This document shows positions 33,393 through 43,888 of a DNA stretch of 52,931 nucleotides, piece after piece (positions within the stretch are counted from its first letter, which is position 1; each line of letters starts with the position of its first letter). The DNA comes from Hymenoscyphus infarciens (lineage: Eukaryota; Ascomycota; Leotiomycetes; Helotiales; Helotiaceae), in NCBI GenBank assembly GCA_001414345.1, contig LLCB01000367.1, forward strand, positions 1 through 52,931, in the 5' to 3' direction. The notes under the pieces were generated by a model. The model ran no database searches. It worked only from the letters and a program-made list of their open reading frames with translations, and was not told where the DNA came from. The position numbers were made by a program, and so were the translations under genes.

Positions 33393-36300
33393 ATGCGTTT
33401 TTCGAAAGGCTCTCCTTTCCTGAAGTTCAGTAAGGCCGGGTCTCCAAATGCGGAAGGGGACAAGACAACACAAGAAACGACTTGTAGAAGCCCCAGCGGT
33501 AACTTTCTAGGACATGGTGACGATGAAATTCAGCCTGAAAATCTTGATATGACTCGATATGGGCTGAGAGTTCTTGTTTCCTAGCCACCTGAGAAAGAGT
33601 CATGCTTCGACATAATTGCCATCCATGGATTGAACGGTCACTATGAAGCGACGTGGACAGATCGTACCACGGGTGCCAATTGGTTGAGAAATCCAGCGTT
33701 TATTGCGACAGATATCACAAATGCTAGCGTTCAATCATTTGGTTACAACTCCAGTTCATACTTCAGCAGAGCTAATGCAAATGTCGAAGGTTTTGCTTCC
33801 GGGCTTTGGGCCCGCATCAAGTCGAGCAGAGGGGCTAATTGGAGAGCCAGAGACCCATCGTATTTATATGCCACAGTCTTGGGGGGATTGTTTTTAAGCA
33901 GGTATCTGTCCCCGTCTCCTATCGCAGTTTGGCTTAACAAAAACAAGGCACTCATTCGAGCGTATGAGCAAGATAACCACTACAAAAACCTTGAACACAT
34001 AGATGCTTTTTTTTTTGGCACACCACATCGGGACTCTGATTTAGCATCTTGGGATCATATCGGTCGGTGCTAGTCTCATGCGAGCGATGGCTTTGGGCTA
34101 TTCGACAAATCCAAGATTACCAAAGGATCTCAGCATTGATTCAGAAATACTTCGGCGTATTTCCTCGTCTTTCGTGCATCGAGCCAAGAGTTTGGAAATC
34201 CGAAATTTCTATGAGACGGATTTGATGAAAGTATTAAACTGTCGGGTGAGCTCTTCTGTGATCTCCGAGAGCGGGACACTTGTAAACTGATTTGGCCAAG
34301 GTCGTTGAGAAAGATTTGTCGGTTCTCAATATACCAAACGAGAGTACAATTGCAACATCTGCTAATCATTCGAGTCTTGCAAAATTCCCTACACGCAATG
34401 ATTCCCGCTATAGAGTAGCTTGTAGTAATACTTTGGAGTTGTTCGACAAAACAATCGAAGAAAAGGAGTCAGAATACTCCGCTATGTCACAAGAAGCTGT
34501 AACACCATAACTGGAAACCAACGTCTGTCACTTCTTAGTAGAATTAAGCGTGGCAGATCAAACGTGTCTGGGAGCACTGAATTCGGACTATGAGTCTCAT
34601 TTCAGTCAAGTTGATGATCCCGTACTCGGAACGTGTAGCTGGATTATGGATTATCCCCAATGGAGGAAGTGGAAAGCAGCATCAACTTCAAGTCTGTTGT
34701 GGATTACAGCCGATGCCGGTTGTGGCAAATCTGTCATCGCCAAGCTCTCACAAATCACCATCAAGCTCGAAGTAGATTTTCCCCATTCAAAATCTGCTAC
34801 TTCTTCTTCAAGGATGGATTTGAACTCTAGGACAACGCTCAATCGGCGTTGTTTGCCATCCTTCACCAGATATACTGCCATCAGTCGGGTTTAATCAAGT
34901 ACGCCCGGTCTAAATTTACCACACTATCGACACACACCCTCAAGCAAGTTCCTTGCCTCCAGACTGTCTTTCCGGGCATCGTTGATGACGAGTGTCTCGA
35001 GGAGACCCTTTGCATCATGGATGGCGTAGACGAATGTGAACCCAAAGCCGGTGATCAGTTCACCAAGTTATTATCATCCTTTTTCACCAACCCTACCAAC
35101 GAAACAAAGGCCCCTCCTTTGAAAACCTATTCTTAGTAGGCAAAATAACCCTATTCAAGGACGTCTTCAAATCTCTGGGAAAGACGACGCCGGGGAGAAT
35201 TTTGAAATTCTCATGCCGGGAAGACGAAAAATGCTTAGGCTTCTTGCTGAAGAATCCGTGGCCATTGCAAGGATGCCAACCTATTCATCTGAGCAAGAAT
35301 AGAAGAGTTTGACTTCACATCCGAACTCTCAGCCGATGTCTTAGCGCAAGTTGAAAGTAAACGTGTGAATGGAGCCGACTTCACTTTTCTTTGGGTCTCA
35401 CTTGTCAAACTTCTCGAGCAAGCAGTTAGACGGCATCTCAAGAGAGTGATTAAATCTCATACTGCATACAACCGATTTGAATGAAATTTACAATAGCTTG
35501 TTTTCGGGGAGGGAACATAACCTTAAAACCCGAAAGTTATTGTATATTATTCTCGCTACTGGGAGACCTTTGACTTTAGCAGAGATGTGTGTAGCACTAG
35601 AAGTCCACCAAGACTATAGACAGAAACAAAATCGTCAATGCGTGAAAAACGATGGGTTAACAAAGGTTTCGTATTCAGCGGAACCAATGTTGATTACCCA
35701 TCACAATCCTTTGTAAAGGTGCTGGATTTGGAATTACTGAGCAAGAAGCTTCATAAACCCTTTGGCAACCACCTTCGGAAGCTATGCGGTTACATTCACA
35801 GAATTTGTGGGAATAAGGTATACTTCGTTCACCAAACAGCACGAAAGTTTCGCCTTGATTCCGACCCAACACCGAATCATACATTCGGATACCATCTTCG
35901 ACCTTTTGGATGGAAAATTGAGCGACTGACTTTAGCCGAGCTCAACTTTCTCCGAGAGAATAATCATCTTCCACGCAACGACCACAGTAGTTGGAAACAC
36001 TCAATGCGCCTGGATGTTGCAACACGGTATCTTTTGCAAGTGTGCGTCGACTATATAGGGATGTTCAAGTCCTTGGATCAAGAAGTCTTTAAACAGCAAA
36101 TGAGTGCAGGACAATACTACGAAAGACATGCATTCCTAAGGTATTCATCATTAAATTGGGTAGAACACTACAGGGCTTTCCGCAAGAACTCGAATAAGCA
36201 CTTTGATTCTCTTTTTGATCGTAGTCGTAAATATTTTATGGTTGAACTCTGGTTGACGGTGTACTTTACAAGCTTGCCTTCTGAAGAAGGTAGGCGTCGA

Positions 36301-36831
36301 GAAACGAGGGTGGAGAAGCCAGCGAACCCCGAGGAGAGTTTTCAACGATTGCTTGACTTTTCCTCCCTTAGTGGAATAGACACCGAAGTTTATGACGAAG
36401 AATCCATCGAAGGGGACCAATACTGGAAAGAGGCAAGAAATGATAAACGAGGCGATCGCTCTAATGATACCAAGGATGACGAGTTCACCAAAGACAGATC
36501 CGAACTGATTGTCCTAGACCGAGTCCAGCACTTGCGTCGAATCCACCGGAAGCAGGTACAGGAAAGAATCCGAGAAAGCCTGGATCCAATTTCGGCTGGA
36601 AGTGGGAACCCGGGATATGTCAAATTCTTTACAGAATCTAAGAAAACCGCAACTGATGATACAGCTTCGGGCACAATGATCCAGAAAGCAGACTTTAACA
36701 GCTCGGGTTCTAAGAGCGAAAAGGTTAATGGCCATTATGGATTGACCGGAGGAACAGGGAAGTTATATGAGAATGAACTTGGAGAGTTTTGGAATTTAGC
36801 TAACTGGGATGACGGACTTCCTAAATTGTAG
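33393..36831 (+). pseudogene. NACHT/NLR-like gene with N-terminal alpha/beta-hydrolase domain, degraded
   Basis: Fungal NLRs of this layout act in non-self recognition and cell death. Order seen: GLRVLV, then FDIIAIHGLNGHYEATW, then a hydrolase nucleophile elbow VFICHSLGGIVFK (33857-33899), FFFGTPHR, a P-loop LLWITADAGCGKSVIAK (about 34690-34745), Walker B LCIMDGVDECEP (about 35009), the downstream blocks TFLWVSLVKLLE and LNEIYNSLFSG, and KVYFVHQTARKF (35812 onward). Introns at 33902-33947 and 34246-34300 fit cleanly. The frame is nevertheless interrupted at 33582 (TAG), 33836 (TAA), 34508 (TAA) and 34828 (TAG), and it shifts before 33854, near 34060-34080, between about 34745 and 34795, and near 35130. 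Each of the four stops is one C-to-T step, in a CpA context, from a Gln codon. The 3' part (35638-36831) is an open 397-codon frame. C-terminal repeats of the WD/ANK type are not evident. Confidence 0.82.
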
Positions 36832-39553
36832 AGAATGTTGTTGCTCGGCTACTTTGCTATAGTAACATAAGGTAATTTCCTAGAAGTAACTCACATTAAT
36901 GATGTACAACGCGGGGGAAAAGGTGCTAGTTTTCAAATACCGCTTCAGCTTGCCCGCTCTCGCAAGGTGAAGAAGTGTGGGGCCAATCAGCATTCGAATC
37001 AAAATTTGAGAAGAGAACTGGACAACTTCTAAGAAATACGAAAGACTCCATGACAATGCTCAGAGTGAGTAATTAAATTCCGTATCTCGCGGTCGAGACA
37101 TCAAGTGCATAATAATAAGACAAATACAATGAAGTAAACAGGAAAGTGGTTTCTAGAGATACAAGGACAACTAGAACTGGCTGAAAGACTTTCAATTGCG
37201 TCGGTTTAGAAATTCGAGAGTAGCTGTCCCTAAGTAACTCATGACTAAAATCAAATCGTTAATGAGCATGTTAAGTGTAAATGCGAGGCGACTTCCAAAA
37301 TACCTTTGAAACAAGAGCAAAGGAAGGCATAACCATCTAAACCAAAAGATGAGACCAATGAAAGAGCAGAAACCATTTCAAGAAACCCTAAAGGTCGTCT
37401 TCAAAAAGGAGACAGTAAAGATAAAGACCCGCCTCAACCCCATTCCGAAGAACTAAAAAGCTTTCCAATCACCAGATCAACAAAACTTCCAACTCCATGG
37501 GCAAAATAATTTGCAGAGAAGCAAGGTTCTCCGCACCCCCTACTCCAGTCCCCAAACTCTCCCGGAAATGAGAGTAAAGAAAGGGAAAACCCAAAAATAA
37601 ATTCGCGTCTTTCTCCCATAGCCCGAGCGTTCGTCAAAACCCCGGAGAAGGAATAGATGCCCAACCCAAAGAGAACAACTTCCCTTCCATGCTGTACAAA
37701 GCAACAAGGTTCTCCGCAAGCACAAAAGAGTCACCTGGCAAACAAAATTGACGGAAGTGAGATATATAAACGGCGTACAGACTTGAAATAGATGTCAACC
37801 CCGAGATGGGAGTTGTGCTTGAGTAACAATGTGGAGAAGCACATGTGGATACACCTTGTACGAGAAAGCAAAACCTCGGATTTGGGCTACATTTTTCGGG
37901 ACGTGTTAGGAAGTAACATGGATTCTGGATTTGAACGTCGCAATATTGAATTTTGTGTTCGTTTTCTTATGATATTGCGGAAGTGCTCAAGAGTATATTT
38001 TCTCCCCTTCAAGTGAGTGTGTAACAGCAAAGCATCTCGTGCTCCCCGAAAGGCACATGCGCTTTTGCCTTTCTTGGCGAGGAAGAGGTAAGAAGACGGC
38101 TCTGAGGAAGGTTTTCGGAGAAGGGAAGTGTGATTCGGAGCTGTGGTTGCATGGATGGTGCTTGGGAAATTCTTAGGAGGATGGCTGACTGCATCAGGAC
38201 GAATTGTCAACACGGAGATGAAGACATCATGAGAGTAATAACAACAAAACAACAGTAACACATTAATATATGGAATCTCTCCACTTCCCTAGAATATTCG
38301 TAACCAGCAATACCTTCTTATCCTCTCTTTCACGGTGAGAAACAAACAGCGGTGACAAATTCGAAGTGATTCGGCCCAAAAAAGCACGTAGAAAACCAAA
38401 CTCTTTTCGCAAAAGAAATGGATACCGAGGTATGCCCCACCGCTCGGTGTGAATGCGAAGACTCTTATGCATGTGAAGTTATAAAACATGTACTTACGAG
38501 TACTCGTGTAAGCAAAATGAGCAAGTGCAGGTCGGACGAAGGAGTGAAAGTGGAGACGCACTCCTAACAAACAAACTCATCCAAACCCAACGGCGTCCCC
38601 CCTGTTCGTCCCCGGATTACCCCGCACCTCCACGAGCCCCCACCTCCATGAGCCCCCACCTCCAAGGAATCCTTACGGATGGTTTGCTCTATCGATAAAG
38701 TGGGTCGTGTGAGCATTTCCCGAGCTCCTGTACGACGAAGTGAGTTAGTTGGTGGTGTAGATATTTTCTGTCGGTCCAAACCAGGAGGAGGAAGAAGACA
38801 GCAAGTGTTGAAGAAGAAATTCTAGACAGTTGCGCCGCCAATCTATTGCAAAACACGCTGAACTATATCGACCGCACAAACCTCATTTCGCCCAAAGCAA
38901 TTGGGACGAGCCACAAGGGAGTACCCGCAAAAGAAGAAAGGGTTAATCATCGGCGTGGCTGGGTCTCCATTTGGCATAAAGAGCCGGACAAATAGGCCGA
39001 ATCTGGTACCTTTCCGATCTTTTTATACTTGTTCCTTGCCCTGGAAGCGCAGTCGTGCCCGGTTTTTATGTATTCAGGTTGTGCTTGCCAGTGGAGGGAG
39101 GTGGAAATGTTACTATTCGCAAGCGTTGCCAAACTTCGGACTAGAGCACGTGGAGGAGTGAGTCCGGAGGACGGATAGAGGCGTTGAGCACCACCCAATG
39201 AGGCGACGGACTGCCCGGTAGTCATTGCCCACCTAGTCCATCCTCACTAGGCTCCTGGCTTAATTTCTAGCTTCCGTACACAGTTGGGAATTAAATAACT
39301 TCCCCGGGGTGAACTAGATCAGCAGGACAAGTGTAACGGTCGCCCATGGAGGGAAAGAGCCAAGAGCCAACCAAGAGAACTAAGCAAGTTAAGAAGAGCG
39401 CTTTGATAATATGAGAATTGAAAAATGCATATAGCTCACCAGAAGCCCCCTTCAGTTTGAACTTTCTCTTGATGTGTAGGTGATCCAGGCTCGAAGTCTT
39501 GACAACAGTATCGAAGTAGGCCTTTCCCAGATCCCTCGTCCTCAACCGCCATC
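36832..39553. other. 2.7-kb gene-poor region
   Basis: No ORF in this stretch shows a known domain on either strand. Small local repeats are visible: a 13-mer AAGGTTCTCCGCA occurs twice (near 37523 and 37706), and two to three copies of a GAGCCCCCACCTCCA unit lie near 38630-38665. The last ~200 bp is presumably the esterase promoter. Confidence 0.5.
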
Positions 39554-41454
39554 ATGAAGTCCTTCATTACTTTTTTGGCCATCCTCCCAGCAGTCTTCGG
39601 TGCTCCAGCAGAGAAACTTGCGGCAGTGCCAACGGTATCCATAGCTTCACCACCAGCGACAATTATCGGTTCGGCTTCAGGCTCAGTTGAAAAGTTCCAA
39701 GGAATTCCGTTTGCTCAACCACCAGTTGGCTCTCTTCGTTTGAAGCCTCCACAACCACTCAACGCCTCCCTAGGAACAGTGATTGCAACGGGTATCGCAA
39801 AAGCATGCCCTCAGATGTTCTTCACCACTGATGACAGTGATTTGCCGGCCGGAGTTCTTGGTGTCGTTTTGAATACACCACTTTTCCAGACCATCACCGA
39901 CGCCGGGGAGGACTGCTTAACCGTAAACGTAGTCCGACCCGCTGGAACCACATCGACAGCAAATCTCCCTGTGCTGTTCTGGATTTTCGGTGGGGGATTC
40001 GAGCTTGGTTCGACTGCGATGTATGATCCAACTTCGCTTGTTGAGGAATCCGTGGCTGTGGGCAAGCCCGTAGTTTTTGTGGCAGTAAACTATCGTGTTG
40101 GTGGCTTTGGTTTCATGCCAGGAGCGGAAATCCTGAAAGATGGTTCCGCAAATCTTGGTTTACTAGACCAAAGACTTGGTCTCCAGTGGGTGGCAGATAA
40201 TATCGCCAACTTTGGTGGAGGTAAGACATTCTCCAATTTCCGAACTTGAGCAAACAACTGACGAAAGCAGATCCAACAAAAGTTACTATCTGGGGCGAAA
40301 GCGCCGGAGCTATTTCTGTCCTTGACCAGATGGTGTTATACGATGGTGACCACACCTACAAGAACAAGCCACTTTTCCGCGCTGCTATCATGAACTCGGG
40401 AAGCGTTGCTCCAGCAGATCCAGTAGATTGCCCGAAAGGACAAGAAGTTTACGATACGGTCGTTGAGACCGCAGGCTGTTCTTCAGCTGCCTCTTCCCTG
40501 GATTGCCTTCGAGCCTTGGACTACACCCACTTTTTGAACGCGGCAAACTCGGTTCCTGGAATCCTGAGTTTCTCATCTGTGGCATTATCGTATCTCCCAA
40601 GGCCTGACGGGGTTGCTCTTACACAGACCCCAGACGTTCTGATTGCATCAAAGAAATACGCCAAGGTCCCTTTCATTGTAGGAGACCAGGAAGACGAAGG
40701 AGTAAGTTGTGATAGAAAGAAAATAAATAAGGGCAAGAACTAACGTCGAAGCAGACCATTTTCGCTCTTTTCCAAAGCAATATTACAACAACCGCACAGA
40801 TAGTAAATTATCTCACCTCGGTGTTTTTTCATAGTGCCACCTCGTCGCAAATGACCCAACTGGTAGACACGTATCAAGATATATCCACTGATGGATCACC
40901 ATTCGGTACTTTATTCCTGAACAATTGGTACCCTCAATTTAAGCGCATCGCCGCAATCATGTATGAATATTTTCCCTTTGTTCCCTCTTTTGAATGAGAA
41001 AAAGGCATGCTAATTTGTTTCAGTGGGGACTTCACATTCACATTGACTCGGCGGTTGTTTTTGACAACTATTGGTACCGATGTTCCAAGTTGGTCTTATT
41101 TGTCGTCTTATGACTATGGGACTCCAGTGTTGGGAACTTTCCACGCGTCTGATTTGATCACCGTGTTTTATGGGATTCTTCCAAACTATGCTACCAAAGG
41201 TTAGTCTTCCCCTCATCATATAAATTTGAATATTTACTCACTCCCGCGAAGCTATGCGAAGCTATTACTTTTCGTTCGTCTACTCCATGGACCCCAACAC
41301 CGATTCGGGTTATATGAATTGGCCAACCTGGGCTACAAGCAAGCAACTGATGCATTTCGATGCCCTTGGTCTTAGCGCAAGTCTTCTCACAGATAACTTC
41401 AGACAAGACAGTTTTGATGTGATTACATCTATCTTGCCGAGTCTTCGTATTTGA
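39554..41454 (+). CDS. Secreted type-B carboxylesterase/lipase (560 aa)
   Basis: An alpha/beta-hydrolase of the Candida rugosa / Geotrichum lipase family, hydrolysing esters outside the cell. Five exons (39554-40220, 40271-40701, 40755-40960, 41024-41199, 41252-41454) join in phase. The N-terminus [19 protein letters not shown] is a signal peptide. Family signatures include [27 protein letters not shown] and the oxyanion loop [11 protein letters not shown]. The catalytic Ser is Ser233 in GESAG, the acid is Glu365 in GDQEDEG, and the His is His475 in GTFHASD. All three triad residues are present and the length is normal, so it should be active. No neighbouring gene suggests a substrate. Confidence 0.93.
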
Positions 41455-42338
41455 AGAATTGATATCTGGAAATGGAAGCTCGTTGGAAACTTGTGATAGA
41501 CATCTCTACCATTTGGGGTTGAAGATAAGCCTCACGATCGATAATGATAGCCTTAATTTAATGTTAAAATGATACCATAATTCTCCTTGATTGTGAATAC
41601 GCTTTTGAAGTCGGCTCGCAGATAGAAAGAAGGGCGCTCGTTGTTCCAACTTCCTAGTACATTTTTAATATTACCCCAACACTTAATTGTTCTTGATATT
41701 TAGGGCAATATGTATGAATTGTCCTAGATAGTTGGTTGGAACAACGAACTACCAAGGTAGGTATGCAGGTACGAACGATGGCGCTGCCGAGAGATGCGCC
41801 GGGTAGCCGTGTTGCTGCGGAGCATGAAACTGGACAGCTAATGAGGCTGAGGTGTGAGTTTGAGGAAGGTTTCCCAGGCGATGTCAAAAGGATTCCTAGG
41901 TTGATATCGTCTTTATATCTCGAAGAGCGAATGTTTGGGCGAATATGTTGACGATGTCGAGTCTTCGGCGGCTGAAATATTGTCACGTGGGAATATGCTC
42001 GAATCTCGTGACCGTGGAAACTTCTTCGGACCTTCCGAGCTAAGTAAGCGCTGCCGAGTTTGCCAAGACTTCATCTCATCCAACCATGACATCAGATGTC
42101 ATCAGGCTTCCACATCGCCCCTCGGCTGAATGATCAGAGGTCATTTTGCCATTCTTCTAAGGACTTCTACACGCTAGTAATACGAGGTGTACTCTAGTGA
42201 TTCATCTTTCTATTTCTAATCTTCTCTAAACTCCATCTCCGTTACTAACACCATATCAATCTTCAAAATCTCCAAAACAAACTTTCTCAGACCTCTCCAA
42301 AACCAACACAAACATCGAGTTTTTATTGCGCTGACAAT
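41455..42338. other. Intergenic spacer
   Basis: About 880 bp between the lipase stop and the next gene. Frames at 41654-42129 show no domain. The last ~150 bp is a C/T/A-rich leader with no ATG before 42339. Confidence 0.5.
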
Positions 42339-43121
42339 ATGGTATTACTTGGGGGGTTGGAAATTGTAGCCGCAGGCTACCTGATCAACAAACATCAAAA
42401 GAACAAAAAGGAACGGGTTCGTATCGAAGAGGAGAGGCTACGACTTGAAGAGGAACAATATCATCTATTCCCTCCGCAGAGCCAGCGACGCCATCATCGA
42501 TCACACAGCGAGAGGAGGGATTCGCGCGAGAGAAGAGACTCGAGAGACCGAAGGAATTCCTACGATCGCAAAGATTCCCGCGAGGGCCGCAGGCATTCTC
42601 GCGAAAGGAAATCGAGAAGAGATACCACGAGACCTGCTTCTACCTCTCCTGTTCCACCCTACAGAGCGCATTCGGTCTCTCCACGTCCACATGTCCAAAA
42701 TACCCAAAGACCTGCACAACAGCCTTATGTGCAACCTATACCTCAGCGAATTCCTCGTCCTTCCCAAGCTCAGCCGATTCCTCAAACCATCGTCCACCCA
42801 GCACCTCAGTCGCAAGCACAACCACAAACACATTCTTATCCACCCGATACAAAATACGGCTGGACAAATGACCAACCTTCCTCGTCGTCTTCTCAGCAGG
42901 AAGGCTTCCCGCCAACCGGCTGGCCAGCTCATTGGGAGCAATCAAATCGACCAGAGCCCAACTCGCGTCAGGATTCAAGAAGCCCATATCAAAATCCCAA
43001 TATGTCGAGGAGCTCGGAGATGAGACCCAACGAGTCAAGGGTGCGGTTTGCGGTTCCGGAAAATTCTTCACAGCCTGGTGATCGCGATAGTAGCGTTTCT
43101 CCACCTCCCTATAGGCCATAA
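42339..43121 (+). CDS. Hypothetical Arg/Ser- and Pro/Gln-rich protein (260 aa)
   Basis: A single exon. The ATG at 42339 starts a short hydrophobic segment (MVLLGGLEIVAAGYLI) that could be a membrane anchor or an uncleaved signal. A charged helix rich in Lys/Glu/Arg follows (20-45). Next is an RS/RD-type stretch with repeated RRDSRERRDSR-like units (about 55-95), then a Pro/Gln-rich tail ending SPPPYRP, which contains a PPPY motif. It has the composition of a disordered protein. I recognise no domain. It is probably a real gene, because the long frame follows an ATG with a clean leader. Function unknown. Confidence 0.6.
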   Translation: MVLLGGLEIVAAGYLINKHQKNKKERVRIEEERLRLEEEQYHLFPPQSQRRHHRSHSERRDSRERRDSRDRRNSYDRKDSREGRRHSRERKSRRDTTRPASTSPVPPYRAHSVSPRPHVQNTQRPAQQPYVQPIPQRIPRPSQAQPIPQTIVHPAPQSQAQPQTHSYPPDTKYGWTNDQPSSSSSQQEGFPPTGWPAHWEQSNRPEPNSRQDSRSPYQNPNMSRSSEMRPNESRVRFAVPENSSQPGDRDSSVSPPPYRP

Positions 43122-43473
43122 ACTTGGCAGGGGATATGTGACCGTATTGGGGTAGATTAGATGAAAGATGCTGGCATCTTGCCTGTATTCTTTCCATGAT
43201 GATGATATTTAGCGTTGCAACATCTTTTCAAACAAGGATATATGTTTTCAAATTTTGCTGGTGGGAGCGACGGGATACCCTTGGCAATTTTCTTCATAGT
43301 TTTACTCTAGGTTATGATGACTCAACAAAACTTTTGCTTGATAGCCTCGTTGTATTTCACGATTCTGATTTGTAAGTTTCCCCCGTTATTTGCCACTCTA
43401 TACTACTCGCTTAGTATTCTAGAAATAGAATCTCAATTCTCTTGAAAAACTGTTTAGTTATCCTTTCTGTTTT
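43122..43473. other. 3' region of the RS-rich gene
   Basis: About 350 bp, AT-rich, with nothing recognised. Confidence 0.45.
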
Positions 43474-43653
43474 ATGTCTACCATGACTTTTAAACCCTTG
43501 GCTACTTTATCTCCCTTCTCTAAACTCTTCTCTCTCGAGTACGACGATGAGCCTGATGCGAATTTTAGCGAGGAGGACTATACTCAGCCACACACTCTTC
43601 ACTACGCTGCGGTATATTATTTCCACGGCCAGAAGATAACAATAAGTCTATAG
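43474..43653 (+). CDS. Possible 59-aa ORF, unknown
   Basis: ATG 43474 to TAG 43653 encodes 59 residues beginning MSTMTFKPLATLSPFSKL, with an acidic middle (EYDDEPDANFSEEDY) and a Tyr/His-rich end. The composition is protein-like, and the frame stands out from the AT-rich, TA-laden sequence around it. It may be a free-standing small gene, an exon, or a fragment of a mobile-element gene. No family was recognised. Confidence 0.3.
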   Translation: MSTMTFKPLATLSPFSKLFSLEYDDEPDANFSEEDYTQPHTLHYAAVYYFHGQKITISL

Positions 43654-43888
43654 GCGCGCAGTGAGCTTCTAAATAGAATTACCTATCAACTACAAAGTAA
43701 CGTTCTTTTGCTATCGGAGAACAATCTACTTTTAAACCTTAGTAATATAATTTAGTAGTTCTAGCTCTTAAAATAGAGATATATATATATAGGCGAAAAT
43801 TTCACTGAAACGTAAATAAATCAACTAAAAGAATGCAACGTCCAACTATTCCTCATATTTTCGAACGTCAAACAAGAAGTTCTTAAGA

